Assembly (NCBI GenBank): GCA_900491605.1
Contig: UESW01004383.1
Coordinates: 178,079 to 242,078 of the forward strand
From: Calamus simplicifolius
Lineage: Eukaryota; Streptophyta; Magnoliopsida; Arecales; Arecaceae
Reading direction: 5' to 3'
Length of the DNA: 64,000 nucleotides
The notes below the pieces were generated by a model. That model did not search any database. It saw only the letters and a list, made by a program, of their open reading frames with translations, and was not told the DNA's origin. Within the stretch, counting starts at the first letter, position 1, and every line of letters starts with the position of its first letter. The translations under genes and the position numbers were made by a program. Shown in pieces: positions 9,778 to 21,454 of this stretch.

Positions 9778-10914
9778 GCTTTACCACTAGCCAATCTGCA
9801 AGCTGTTTTAAACCAATTTATGCAAGCTAGTTTTTGATTGGCTGAGGCTGCAGGGCAACTCTATATTTTGATCCTTGAACATATCAATTTTTTTTTTACA
9901 CTTGGTGAGGGTCCTACTCAATCCCCTTTCTTTGATATATATGCATGATCATGGATGCTAAAGATATATATATATATTTCAAAAAATTTATATTTAAGCT
10001 AACAAAAAATATCCCGCATAAAGAAGAGAATCAATATATATATCTGGCAATCATCTAAAGAAAACCCAAATTGAGCTGCTTTTATATATGTCAGCGATCA
10101 TAATCAGATCTCTCTCGTGCGAAGGAATTTTTACAATTAGGATACGTAGTTATTACTATTATTATTATTATTAGATTCACCTCCATTGTACTGAAATGAG
10201 AGATTCACTTTTAAATGAAAAAAGAAAAAAAAAATTCTGATTCGATTTGTTATGAGATATTCATATCAATTAATTCGACCAGCCATATCTGTTCAATTTC
10301 ACCTTCCATCTTGGCTCCAATTTACTGGGACTCGGAGAAAGAATCGGATCTTTAAATCTACCATGTAGTAAATACGTCATGTATTTTTCCACCACAGCTG
10401 AAGAACCCATGGCTACAACATTACCTCGTAGCTCACACGTGCGCGAGTGTGCCCGCACAAAGAGGACTACCCTTCGCCCTCTAGAAGCTGAGGTTGGGGC
10501 ATGGAAGATTTGATAGCATTACTGAATTTAGTGGTGAAATAAGCAAAGCGTTTCATGGAAGTGTCTATGGGTAAAAGATTAATGTCTTACATATATGAGA
10601 CACGACTGGTTCTCGGGAATAATTCTCTGAGATTAAAATCAGAACCACTTTTTTCCATTTCTAAGCATTTATTTTGATGAAATTAAAATCTAATTTTGAT
10701 TTCCATTTCAATCAAAATCCAAAATCAAATGTTATGGGGATATGTTATTTAGATTATAAATCAATTCCAACCATTCAAAAGAAAATTTAGATGTCATGCA
10801 TTCCAAATACAAAAAAAAAAAATATATCTAAATTATAATATAATATTATTATTATATATATCATATCATAATGATATAACATTATATTCTTTTATAAGTT
10901 ATTAGATTACATTT
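9778..10914. other. Gene-free stretch
   Basis: AT-rich, with TA microsatellites (about 9964-9976) and an ATT run (about 10155-10172). A short minus-strand frame at 10270-10458 has no recognisable motif. Nothing further is supported. Confidence 0.5.
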
Positions 10915-11650
10915 TACTCAACTCAACTAATCTAAGCCTTTTTTTTCAATTATATGGGGTCGGCTATATGAATCTACTTTCTTCACTGTGATCTATTCGG
11001 GACTAAATCAATGCTTAAATTATAAATAGTTATATTTCTCTTAATTATTTTTATCCATATTAGTTTTCACTATCTCTATCATTATTATGGACTATTAAAA
11101 GATCACTTCATCATTACAAATAATTATTTTTTATTTTTAAAATATATATGAATTAATACTAAATTATATACCATTGCAAATTTTAAAATATTATCACTTA
11201 TATTTTATTTTCTTATATATCCCTTCAAATCTTATTCGATAAATATTTTTTTCCTCCATGAGTCTTTTGAATTCGCTAGCCATATCCCTCCAAAATCTTT
11301 ATTTTGTAGTATTATTTAAATCTACTTAATGAAAACAAGCACCAATAATATTAATTATTTTTTCTTAATATCAATTTAGTCAAAATTATTTTATCTTCTA
11401 TGCTATTAATTTACAATCTTAATTTTAAACTATTATCTATGATAAATCCTATTTCATATTTGTTTTTATTTTATTTATCGACTGAAGTTTAAAACTATTA
11501 AATTTTTTTTTTACTTTTTTTTTAATCCTCTTAAACTCTTACCAGTAAGATACATCAATTCTTCTTCTAATCATATATTTATTAGTTTGATTAATTTTTT
11601 TATTACTGATCCTATATTCAAAGTTATTAAATAATTTTATTTGCTTTATT
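10915..11650 (-). mobile_element. RTE-type LINE fragment
   Basis: The plus strand reads CTCAACTCAACTAATCTAAG, a T run, then ATGGGGTCGGCTATATGAATC. On the minus strand this is the 3' tail GATTCATATAGCCGACCCCAT shared by plant RTE LINEs and some SINEs. The AT-rich sequence to the right (for example TTTTGAATTCGCTAGCCATA near 11264) resembles decayed antisense RTE coding sequence. No frame is intact. The right boundary is approximate. Confidence 0.55.
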
Positions 11651-12000
11651 TATCGCTTTTCTTTTCTATAACATAGGTAGAATTATAGGGAATTTGATTT
11701 TTTTTTTTAGTATTATTTTGTTCAGTTGTAATGTAGAAAACTATTACTATATTAGCCTAATGTTATGTGACTTATGTGATCACGATTGTGAATGTTATTT
11801 TATTATATTTTTTTATTTTTTTTAAATTTATTTATTTATGAAATAATTGTTAGATTGAATAAATATATAAAATTTTTCTTTATTTTGATTTTTAGATTCG
11901 GTTAAATCATAATAGGGATTAATTTGATTTCAACTTTAACCTGAATCAAATGGAGGAAGAATATTGACGATTTTTTTGATTAGGAAGGAATTCGGTTCCG
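11650..12000. other. Gene-free AT-rich stretch upstream of XS gene
   Basis: Very AT-rich sequence with T runs. It may continue the LINE remnant or belong to the distal promoter of the XS-domain gene. No specific site is recognised. Confidence 0.35.
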
Positions 12001-12559
12001 ATTCCGATTCCGGTTCTAGTAGAGTTCACGTCGAAGGAAACGGGCTCATTCAAATATCGAGCGGCCAGCCCCTTCCGAGTTCCGTCTGTCGCGCGAACGG
12101 AGCAGCAGAACGTTTTGTTTTGGACTTGAGATGAGAGGCCGCCCAGAGGGGTAGAGAGAGAGAGAGAGAGAGCAACAGTGTCCGAGCTCAGCAACGGCGG
12201 CATCCGGAATCGCCATGCCTTCGTTCATCCATCACGATTGCCTTCCCCAGGTCAGAATCTGATATCTTTCATCCACTCTCCCACCAAGAAAAGAAAAGAA
12301 TGCGTTAGGGTTAGGTTTAGGTTGTCTCCGGCCTCCATGATAAATAAACCGTTTTTAGGGTTTTGCTTCTTCTCTTTGCTTATTGCGGTTGCGGAACACT
12401 TTCGATCCTGATCCTGATCCTGATCCCCTCTCCTGTAACCCTATTTTCGTTCGTTCAATTTGGATTGTGTTTTCAACATAATTTATCCAAAACGCGATTC
12501 GTTGGGAGATCGATCTTGGCCACTCTACGGGAAGTATTAAAAAATTTCGGTCGAAGGAG
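12000..12559 (+). promoter_or_regulatory. Proximal promoter and 5' UTR region of XS gene
   Basis: Base composition shifts sharply from AT-rich to mixed at about 12000. A GA dinucleotide run of about 17 bases (12155-12172) is typical of plant core promoters and 5' UTRs. A GATCCT repeat lies at about 12404-12427. A possible 5' UTR intron donor (CCCCAG|GTCAGA) lies at 12249/12250, but I see no convincing acceptor. The exact transcription start cannot be set from sequence. Confidence 0.45.
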
Positions 12560-15500
12560 ATGCGATCAAGAAGGCCTGGAGGTGGTGGTGAAGGAGGAAG
12601 AGACGGCAGAGACGTCTCCCCCAAACCCCCCACCAACGCCAAGATCAGGGACCGCCGCTCCGATTGGCACCCCCGTAGCTCTCGCGGCAGCCTGAGCTCT
12701 CCTTCTCGTCCCCGCCGGAGCATCTCGATCGAGCGGAGGGACTATGAATCCAGGCGATCCAACCATGGGAAGCAGCACCGCAGCCGATCCTCGCCCTTCG
12801 AGGACAAGCGCTACGAGCTCGCACCCAAGTATATACTACCGGATGTTCCGCGTGACTCGAGCCCAGATCCGAACGCCTGCTTGAAGCCGCCCCGAATCAT
12901 CAAAGATAAGGACTTCCTCCGCCAAGGAAGCGGTGCCCCGGGCCCGACATCTTCCTCAGTGCTTGATGTCGATGAGCTGCTGCAGAATTCTGTATTCTTG
13001 AATGACGGGTCTGCTCGCAGCTACTTCTCACTGCCTCCGGATGCAAACTACTCGGCCGGTGCCGCTGCATTGAAGTCCGAGAACATGAGAAGCGGTGGCG
13101 GCGGCAGCAATCTGAACATCGGGATCCGTGATGATGAGTTGCTTCACTATCGTGATCGCATGAGGAATCCATATAATGAGAGAGAGAGGGAGAAAATTTA
13201 CTTTACCAGAGACTTTACCTTACCAGTGATGCCTCCCTCGCAGCTCAGGCCCTACGGAGGTGCCTCTTCATCTGACTTTGTAACGGATGATTTGTCAGTC
13301 TTGTATGCTGATCTCCATCAGCAGCAGATATCGGATGGATATGTCGGGGGTGGCATGAAGAAGTTCTTGGATGACCCTTTCGATCGAACTGTATACAGTC
13401 CATGGCAGCTTGCTGAGCCAGTGAGGCGTGTCCATCATAGTCCACCTGCCAGGGATGAGCCACAGGACTATGGTTATCATGAGCTTTGGCGGAGGGAGAG
13501 AAGTGATCATGGATTGCTTCCATCAGATGACATATGCAAAAAGATATCATGGGGTCCGCGACCTGACCATAGAGACTCGCTAAATTCATCCTTCATGAAT
13601 CTCACAGGAGATAGGATGGAAGGATTGGATGCTTCTCGGAAGATCAGGAGCGAGGGCAGCTTTTGGGACCAGCACCATTCTTTTCATGGAGATGCAGCTC
13701 CAGAGTATCGTGAATTAAAGGGAGCTCATGAGGACTATGCCAGCGGCCTTGGAGGAGGTGGTCACCTGGAACTTGGAATAAAGCCGTTAAGAGGATGCAA
13801 CCTTTCATCATTTGAAGAACACTATGCCTTAGGGAGAGATGCTGCTTCTATGGGATACAGAGAAAGGATGAAGAATCCTGTGTTCTCTGATCATCGTATG
13901 GATATATACAGACAGGGCATGAGCCCTCCACGAGGGAATCCATGCATGGGTGATCTGGATGTCTATGATCTATCGTCAGAAAGGATGATCAGGAGAAGAT
14001 ATGTTATGGATAATGATGTGAAGGAAACTGAGCCAAGAAGCATTATAGCCAATGATCAAAACGCCTTTAGAAGGATTCCGGCACCAATTGGCGGTGATGA
14101 AATATGGCCTACTGAAGATAGGATAGGATTTGCGCCTAAGAAAAATATGGCCTTTGAACATTCCCCGTATAGAATGACATCTCGTAGAATGTCTAGATCA
14201 GCAGCTCAGTTGCCGTGGGACGATTCTTCTCATCGTGGAGACGGAGGTCATGGTATGAATTTAAAGAGGCGGTTGAGGCCAGGCCCTTCAGAATTTCATG
14301 ATTCGTTTCCTTCGGAGAGAAGGCAAGAATTTTCCAGATCTTACAAATATTGGAAGAAGGGTATGGAAGATCGGCGCAGTGGTCCTAATACCCATGACGA
14401 TGATGTTCATCTTGTGAAGGTTGATCCACCTCAAGATTCAGAGGAGTTTAAGCAGCAGGTTCATAAAGCCTTCCTCAAGTATTCTAAGTCCTTGCATGAA
14501 AACCCACACCAAGAAACTTGCTGCGTTTGTCGCAGGTCTGTCTTCTTTATCTGTGATATCATTCTGGAAGTTGAACACTTTCTCCTCTGTTTCGATTCAG
14601 AAATACTTGTTTGACGTTTCATCCGTTGACTCCAACAATTAGTTCCATGACCTGCACACGAGGACCAATGCTTCTTTTTGCTGCTGCATCAAGCGAGCAT
14701 GCACTAACTTTAGTTGCTTTAAATGATAAGAGTTGCGTCGTTGCAGTATTCATGGAATTACTCTAGTTGCAGGGAAGATGTCAAGCGATGCTTCTTGTTA
14801 CTGGACCAGGATGGATTATTAGATGTCCATGAATGCCCTTCCACTTAATAGGATGGTGATTTTGAAATCACATTTCCCTAGTAAAAATCTTTTGGTAGTG
14901 TTAACAAGCCCATGAGCCCTTAAGGTAAATATATAATGTTTTTGTTTTTCAAAAGTACGTTGCAGAGTTTGGGGCTGTGGTTAAATGGTGGCTGCTGGTT
15001 GAAGTTAAAACTTGGGAGAATTCAAAATATTTTCGTAAGGGTTATTTATCACATTCATTCCACCATGGGGAATTCAATTACAAGAAGCATAAGAACGAGT
15101 CTTCAGGAACTTAGCTATCAGATACACTCTTTAGCATGCTTCCTTAGCTGTCATTTTCTATAAATCTTTTCATCAGCACCACAGGATCTTACAACCTCAC
15201 AAGCTTGGCGTGCAAGGTGATTGTTGAGAGGTGCCAGAGGCGCAAGATGGCACTCCATTGTTAGCAAGTCGAACTATCATATAGAAATAATTATGATTAA
15301 CCAAACTGCAAGAAGTTATGCAGCAAATATGCATAGACTTCTAAAGCTGTATTAAATGCTGCAACAGTGATGGGAGACAAATTGCTTTATATTTTGATAA
15401 AGTAATTTTTAACACTTGGGCAATTATTTGTTTTATATGGACTGCAAAGGGCTGAGCATTATGCTGCTTGTTAGATATGATGGTTTTGCATGGAACAATG

Positions 15501-18500
15501 AGTGCTGTTGCCTCCTGAATCATTTTTTATTAATTCTGGTTAAAGAATTTAAATGTTGATTGCTTCGTGGTCTGTAAAAGGCTGGCAGAAATTGAGATCA
15601 CAGAGCATTTGATACTGCATTTGAAATCTAATTCAGTTTTTTCTGGAGGGATTTGTGCATCATGTCATTGGAGGGTTTGATCTCCTTTTCATTTGATGCA
15701 GCTTGTCTGTCTGTATCTTTCTAATCAGTGATCTAGTGTGAACTTTTTTCTTAAAATTTAATGATGGTACTTTTGTTTATTCAAGTCATTCCTTTAGTTT
15801 TATGCTACTATTGCATAAATTTTAACTGGTGTTGTAATTGTCACCTTATGTTTTCTTGGAGTTTTGCATGATTGTTTTAATATTTGTCTGTAACGAAACA
15901 TTTTGCCATAATAGCGGTGGTCTTTTGGCCTTTCAAACCAAAATATGATGCTGAAACCTGCTCTGGGCCCACTTGATTTGTTTTGTCTGGAACGACTTTG
16001 GTTTGAGACAATTGAAGGACTTAATTCAGTTTTATCAGAAAATACTAATCCTTCATCTGAAATGCACAGTTTAAGACATCCGTGAGTGGTATTATTTTTG
16101 ACTGGATAAGTATTCTTATTATATTCTTTCTTGAATTCCAAGCATATAAATACTATCTTCTAATTTTTTTGCCTCCTTGAAGAAATTTCATTCTTGAAAG
16201 ATGCCTTGATTGTTTTCTTAGTCTGCTTATAGGGGTTATCTTTTGAATGATTTTTTCGATATGTATTGTGATTGAACTTGAAAAATAATTTTCTGGTTTT
16301 GGCCTTTGTCAGCTCAAAGTCACCCAAAAGGCAAGAAAAGCTGAACTAAGGCTTTGCCATTTATGCTTCATTACTGAGGCTAAGTGTTTCATTTGCATTA
16401 CTCTTTTCATTTCTTTTACCTCAGTGGAGTTTCATCCTAACACAGAATGTATGTTTCTGCTTGAAAAATTCCAATGAATGGTATCACGTTTTATGTTTTT
16501 AGATTTCTTGTCGCCTTTCTGTTTGGTTAACAGGTTTTTCTCTGGAACAGACGACAGAAAATAAGTGAGCTTTTACAAAACATTTGTCTGTTGCTTTCCA
16601 TGAAACATGTTCAAAAAACCTGTAAATTGAATTGTAAGAACAAGTGGTCTCCTCCTGTCTTCTACAACAATTGTTTTAGAGAGAGAAGGTTTTATGATTA
16701 TATGTTTTAGTAAAAAAAGAAAATTCAATCAACAAATAGCCTCTTCGAGAGCCTTGTAACTTACCATGTGTAGAAACAATCTATGAGATTTGATATACCA
16801 TTATTACTCTGAATAATCAAGAATAGTTGTAGGAACTGATTGGTTTAGTGTACCACATTCCTCTCTTCTAATATTTGAGGTTTTTGAAATTAGGTCATCA
16901 TTTTTTTTTCCTGTATTCAGAGTTAATGCTTCTAAATTTACTCTGCTGAGTCAGCTGACACGAAAATATTGGTCAGGTTTCTTTCTTTTGTTTATCAATT
17001 TTATGCCTTGAATTTTAAGCATCATATTTTGTGAAAAGCTTCATATTTTTGGAGCCAATATCAATTTTTTCCCACGTGATTTACTGTATTTATTCAATTA
17101 TTTCCTCCTTAAAACACAACTGAAAATCAAATATTGTGGAGGTTAATCACTCCTAGTTGAGATTTGATGCAAACATTGTTATCAATGGTGCAATGCTTCT
17201 CTCTCTCTCCCCCCCACCCACCCAACCACACACACTCTCTCTCTCCTAATTCTTGGGGATGCATGATGGTGCGGGAAGTCGATTCATCTTGTTGATCATA
17301 GCCACATTTGCATTTTTGCATATGGTGCATAAATGTATCTCTTTTTTTTAGGGGGGGATTTGTAGATTACTTTTTGTTTGGCTTGTACAGTTGATAGGCT
17401 GAACTGACCGTCACTGTTGGGTTTTAATCTCTTGTTTCAAAGTTGATGGGCTGAATTAGGCCATCATAAATCTTGCACCTTACGACAAATTTGAAATGGC
17501 TTTGTAGGCATTCAAAACAGTCAACATATTACTGGAAAAACTTGTCACTATTTCTGATTGCTGTTTTCGTGGACTTTATAATTTCTTGTATCATTTTGAA
17601 AGATTGTAGTCATCACTTGCTGTCATTGTGGATGCATTATAGAATACCTTAGAATCCATAATTGCTTGACTGGTTTGCATTTCTTATGCTTAACAGCTAC
17701 TTAAGGGAGTCAAAGGAGTTTGGAGACGCACACAGGTTGGTAACTCACGCCTACCATTCTCTCAAGGCAGGCTTGAGAACAGAACACCTGGGTCTTCACA
17801 AAGCCCTTTGCTTTCTTATGGGCTGGAATTGGCTTGTGGCTCCGGACAACTCGAGACTCTACCAGTCCAGACCTGTTGCTGAAGCCAAGGCTCTGAAGGA
17901 GGATCTTATTCTTTGGCCTCCAGTTGTCATTATCCATAAAAGTTCAATTGGAATTAAAGTCAATACTCACGAACCAAAGGCCATGACTAATGAAGGCATC
18001 GAAGAAAGACTTAAAGGTTTGTTTACATAACAAAATTGTTGTTTTCAATATTATTAAACTTCAGCAATCCAATTCAAATATGGCTGAAATAGTAAAAATA
18101 TTCCTCTTTTTATAGATGCTTATTCTTAAAATAAAATCTGGTAGCAAAATTTGTGAATTGCATGTTTTCTTATCACTTACTATTTATTATTTTATAAATC
18201 TAACTTCATTTGAAATGACTTACTGTGGCTATTCTCTACTTTTAAGAAAATAAGATTGGGTTTCTTGTATGCTGTCTTTTTTAATCTTTGGTCTGCCATG
18301 TTTTAAATTTCCAATCATCTTTTCTGCTTTTCTGTGAAGGGTGTGATAACACACATCCCCTTGCTTACGTTATTGACTATTTCTCCTCCAGAGTGTTGGA
18401 TATGTTGATATATTTTTCCATTATCATTTACTCAGTTGCTTAATGCGGTTGTGCCAATATGTTGACTATGGTGAAATGGAATTCTGTTGTAAGGATCTCT

Positions 18501-20326
18501 TGATCTTATGTTATGCTTGACTGAAATTTGCTGTTTTCAGGTGCTATTGGTTCTGCAATGGTGCATGGTTGGTTATTTTCTTTATTGTTCTCTGGTTTGG
18601 TGGTATCCCATGGCTGTGCAATGATATGATGTTCTGATGCCATTATGTTTCTCTGTCTCTCTATATCTATAATTGTTTGCTTGTTTATTTGCTAATAGAG
18701 GGTTCATTCTAAAATAGTAGCAAGCAATAGTCAGTATCTTAGAAATTATGATTCAGGTGCATATAAGTGAATTTGATCAAATTAGTTAGTTGTTAACTAC
18801 CTCATCCAAATTGGCTGCATTCAGTGGCAGGATCTGCCCTGTCCATTATTGTTAAAATCATTTGTTTCATGATCCAGATCAAAATACGTCTAAATGATTG
18901 GGATCTCATATTTTGGATCAGGAGCACTTAGGAAACTAGGATTTATCCATATAATGAAATATGTAGTGCCTCTGATCATAAGATATGCCTTGACCATGCT
19001 ACTTAGATATTAAATTGCATATTATTCCGTTTTCTATAATTCATTTAACAATATGGCTTTTAATTTATTTGTTATTAATAAGCATTCGAGTTGTAAAGCT
19101 AGCAAATGTGCTATTGGAGGTCATGGAGTTAAAAATAAGGGGCAAAATTTCATATTTTTCAACTATATATTAAATTGTTATCCAACATTCTAACAAAGAT
19201 GATAGTTCATATAAGTATCATCGATAACTAGTCACGATGTTTGTTTTATTATGCATGCTTTATATGGGGTTATGTTGGTGGAAACTAGACTTCTTGTAGG
19301 TATGACTTTTTATTCTTCATTCCTCTACTCTGTATTTGACTCATTTCAAATGTTGCATTTCTTATATATTTTAAAACAAAACAAATCAGGCAATCCAATA
19401 CATAACCTGATTTGATCCAACTTAATCTCAATCTTGAGAACTTCGAGTTCGGTCTGCTTTTCCTTAATGTCATTCATCATCCATGTGCTGCTTTTAAAGC
19501 AGCGGACATGAAAGAAAAGGCGGATCAAGGGACCCCGTACTATCATGCAACCATTTTTTTAATCCACTAACTACTTCCAACCACTGAACTAGAACCTTTG
19601 CTACTTTCATAATGTAATATTGTTGTTGTTGGCTGTTGGGAATAAGGTTTTAAATCTAATAGGATGGTGCTGTCTTAGTTTTCTCATAAAATGGGATGTG
19701 CTGCCGTGTCATTCTGTTCTGACATTTGAGATAGAGGGTGCTTCAATATGCACCGATTAGGATACTGAGGCAATGAAAAGATGATCCTATCCTGATCCTT
19801 GAGACAATAACTCGTCCTGGCATCCCATGGGATGTCCTATTAGGATCTAAAACCTTGGTTGGCAATGCATTTGTTGTTGATATTAGTTGCACATATTTGA
19901 TTTTAGCTGGCTATTGTTTGTCTTTGTGCTCAACAGTTCTTCTTTTTTGTTTTTTTAATTGTTGTGGTTTCAGAGATGGGGTTTGCAGCAGGAATTACAA
20001 ATGTTTACTGTGGTAAACCTGGCGACCAGAGCGTGCTACTGGTGAAGTATAAGCCAACCCTTTCTGGATTGCAAGAATCAGAGAGATTACACAAACACTT
20101 CCATGGTACCAATCATGGGAGGCAAGAATTTCTGCAGATCACAGCCAACAAAAGCAGCAGTGAGAATGGAGAAGCCCCTGTACAGAAGGTTGAGGAACTC
20201 CTGTATGGTTATATGGCAGTTTTAGATGATATGAATAAACTTGATCAAGAAACCAAGAAATGGTGCGTAATTAAGAGTAAGAAGGATATTGAAGCCATTG
20301 CAGATGCCCCACTGAATGCAGATTGA
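12560..20326 (+). CDS. XS-domain protein with zf-XS-like finger (three coding exons)
   Basis: The coding exons 12560-14535, 17697-18016 and 19974-20326 join in frame to 882 aa. Splice sites are CGCAG|GTCTG with TAACAG|C, and TTAAAG|GTTTG with TTTCAG|AG. The N-terminal 640 residues are rich in Arg, Ser, Gly and Asp with no clear fold. A C2H2-like finger follows (C654-x2-C657 ... H671-x4-H676). It is split by intron 1, so the Cys pair is in exon 1 and the His pair in exon 2. The XS domain spans about 725-821, with blocks LILWPPVVIIHKSS and GITNVYCGKPGDQSVLLVKY. XS domains occur in SGS3-type plant proteins and bind double-stranded RNA with 5' overhangs; SGS3 acts in RNA silencing. This protein lacks the coiled coil and XH domain of the FDM/IDN2 group. 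A role in RNA binding is inferred. No host gene lies nearby and there is no sign of decay. Confidence 0.88.
14536..17696 (+). other. Intron 1 of XS gene
   Basis: A 3161-bp intron with GT at 14536 and AG at 17696. T-rich throughout, as is usual in plant introns. Contains a CT/CA microsatellite (17193-17247) but no recognisable transposon or RNA gene. Short frames inside have no motifs. Confidence 0.75.
17193..17247 (+). repeat. CT/CCA/CA microsatellite in intron 1
   Basis: A compound simple repeat: CTCTCTCTCTC, then C-rich CCCACCCACCC, then ACACACAC and CTCTCTCTCTCC. It is likely length-variable and could serve as a marker. Confidence 0.85.
18017..19973 (+). other. Intron 2 of XS gene
   Basis: A 1957-bp intron with GT at 18017 and a TGGTTTCAG acceptor ending at 19973. 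It interrupts the XS domain. No element or RNA gene is recognised within it. Confidence 0.75.
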
Positions 20327-20605
20327 CAAAGTGATCCCTATCCCAGCAGAATCTAGTTGACTGGTTACTGGTTGGATCAAGTTGTATGCCAAAGGATTCT
20401 CGCTTCACCTTTTTTGTTCTCCTTTATGTGGGCCAGCTACCGAACGAGTAGTGGGTTGTTTTGTTTAATGAATGGTATTGCGAAATACATGGTACACCAA
20501 TAGCTGCACGACATTCGGTTATGCACTGCTCTCTTTCTTTTTATTTTTTTACTTAAAAAAATTAATGCTTTTGGCTCTGATGATTGGGGTTTTTTTGTTG
20601 AACAG
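20327..20605 (+). other. 3' UTR region of XS gene
   Basis: Sequence after the TGA at 20324-20326. A possible poly-A signal-like TTTAATGAATGG lies near 20463-20474. The end of the transcript cannot be fixed. Confidence 0.4.
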
Positions 20606-20850
20606 TTACTTTCTACTCAACTCATCTAAGCTTTTTTTTTTTTTCAACTAGATGGGGTTGGCTTTATGAATCTGCTCTATTTAAGATTAAATTGGCATTC
20701 AAATTATAAATGTTATATATTTTTTAATTATTTTATTCATATTAGTTTAGATCTATCTCTTTCTCATATAAATGTCTTCGTAATCAATTTTTTTTATTTT
20801 ATCTTCAATTGGGGCTACTCCTATAGTTTTATCATTTATCATCATTGAGG
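20606..20850 (-). mobile_element. Short RTE-type LINE tail
   Basis: The plus strand reads CTCAACTCATCTAAGC, a T run, then AGATGGGGTTGGCTTTATGAA, a decayed version of the tail seen at 10915. This places a minus-strand 3' fragment of the same LINE type just past the XS gene. The right edge is approximate. Confidence 0.5.
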
Positions 20851-20996
20851 CAACTGGATTTTAGAGTATAGATTATACTTTCTGAGGGAGGGAACAAGCG
20901 GCTTGAACAAAGGTAGGCTTTTTTCATGTGTATCAGTTCACTTGGGTGCAAGATCTTTAGCTTCAATCCTGTTATCTGAATAGCGTCACTGATATT

Positions 20997-21257
20997 TGTT
21001 ATATAATTAAAGAGTAACAATAGAACAAAGAGACTAAAAAAAAGAAAGTACTAGAAATTTCAATGTATTTTCTCTCATTCTATTCGGTATTTCGAATATA
21101 ACTTCATGTCATCTATTTATAGGTATAGAAAAAGATGTTACATTCATTAACGTTAATAAGTATTTACATAAATAATGCTAATAGACATAATCTCCTCTTG
21201 GAATAATTTTCTCTTGGAATATCAATGGACATCCATGTTATTGGTAGTATTATAATA
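20997..21257 (-). repeat. 3' LTR of element C (left copy)
   Basis: Starts TGTTATATAATTAAAG on the plus strand and aligns along its length with 37066-37315. Contains CTATTTATAG at 21113-21122, the TATA box CTATAAATAG on the element's own strand. It differs from its partner at many positions, so the element is old. Confidence 0.75.
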
Positions 21258-21454
21258 CTCACTCTTGGATGTTCATTTATTTGATCAAGCATGTACCTCA
21301 TTAAAACCTTATAAAAATCCATAAAAAATTCTTAGTAATGAAAAAAGAGTATATCATTCATGTTTTTTATTAAGAGGGGATACTGTCTCATTAAAAATCT
21401 TATCAGAAAAACATAATTGGACAAAACCATAACTAAGAAAAAAAAGAGTATAGT
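21258..21454 (-). other. Element C 3' non-coding part left of element B
   Basis: Internal sequence of C between its 3' LTR and the insertion point of B. It ends with ATAGT, the target duplication of B (21450-21454). Confidence 0.6.

Noticed and set aside
10270..10458. 62-residue minus-strand frame
   Set aside because: No motif, no context and short. Chance frame in a gene-free region.
13245..13589. Minus-strand frame within exon 1 of the XS gene
   Set aside because: Complement of the real exon, with a His-rich composition due to codon shadows.
14536..14642. Extension of XS exon 1 to the stop at 14612 as the true protein end
   Set aside because: The consensus donor at 14536 and an exact in-frame join to two downstream exons that complete the finger and the XS domain make the spliced form the main product. 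The extended frame may exist only as a retained-intron form.
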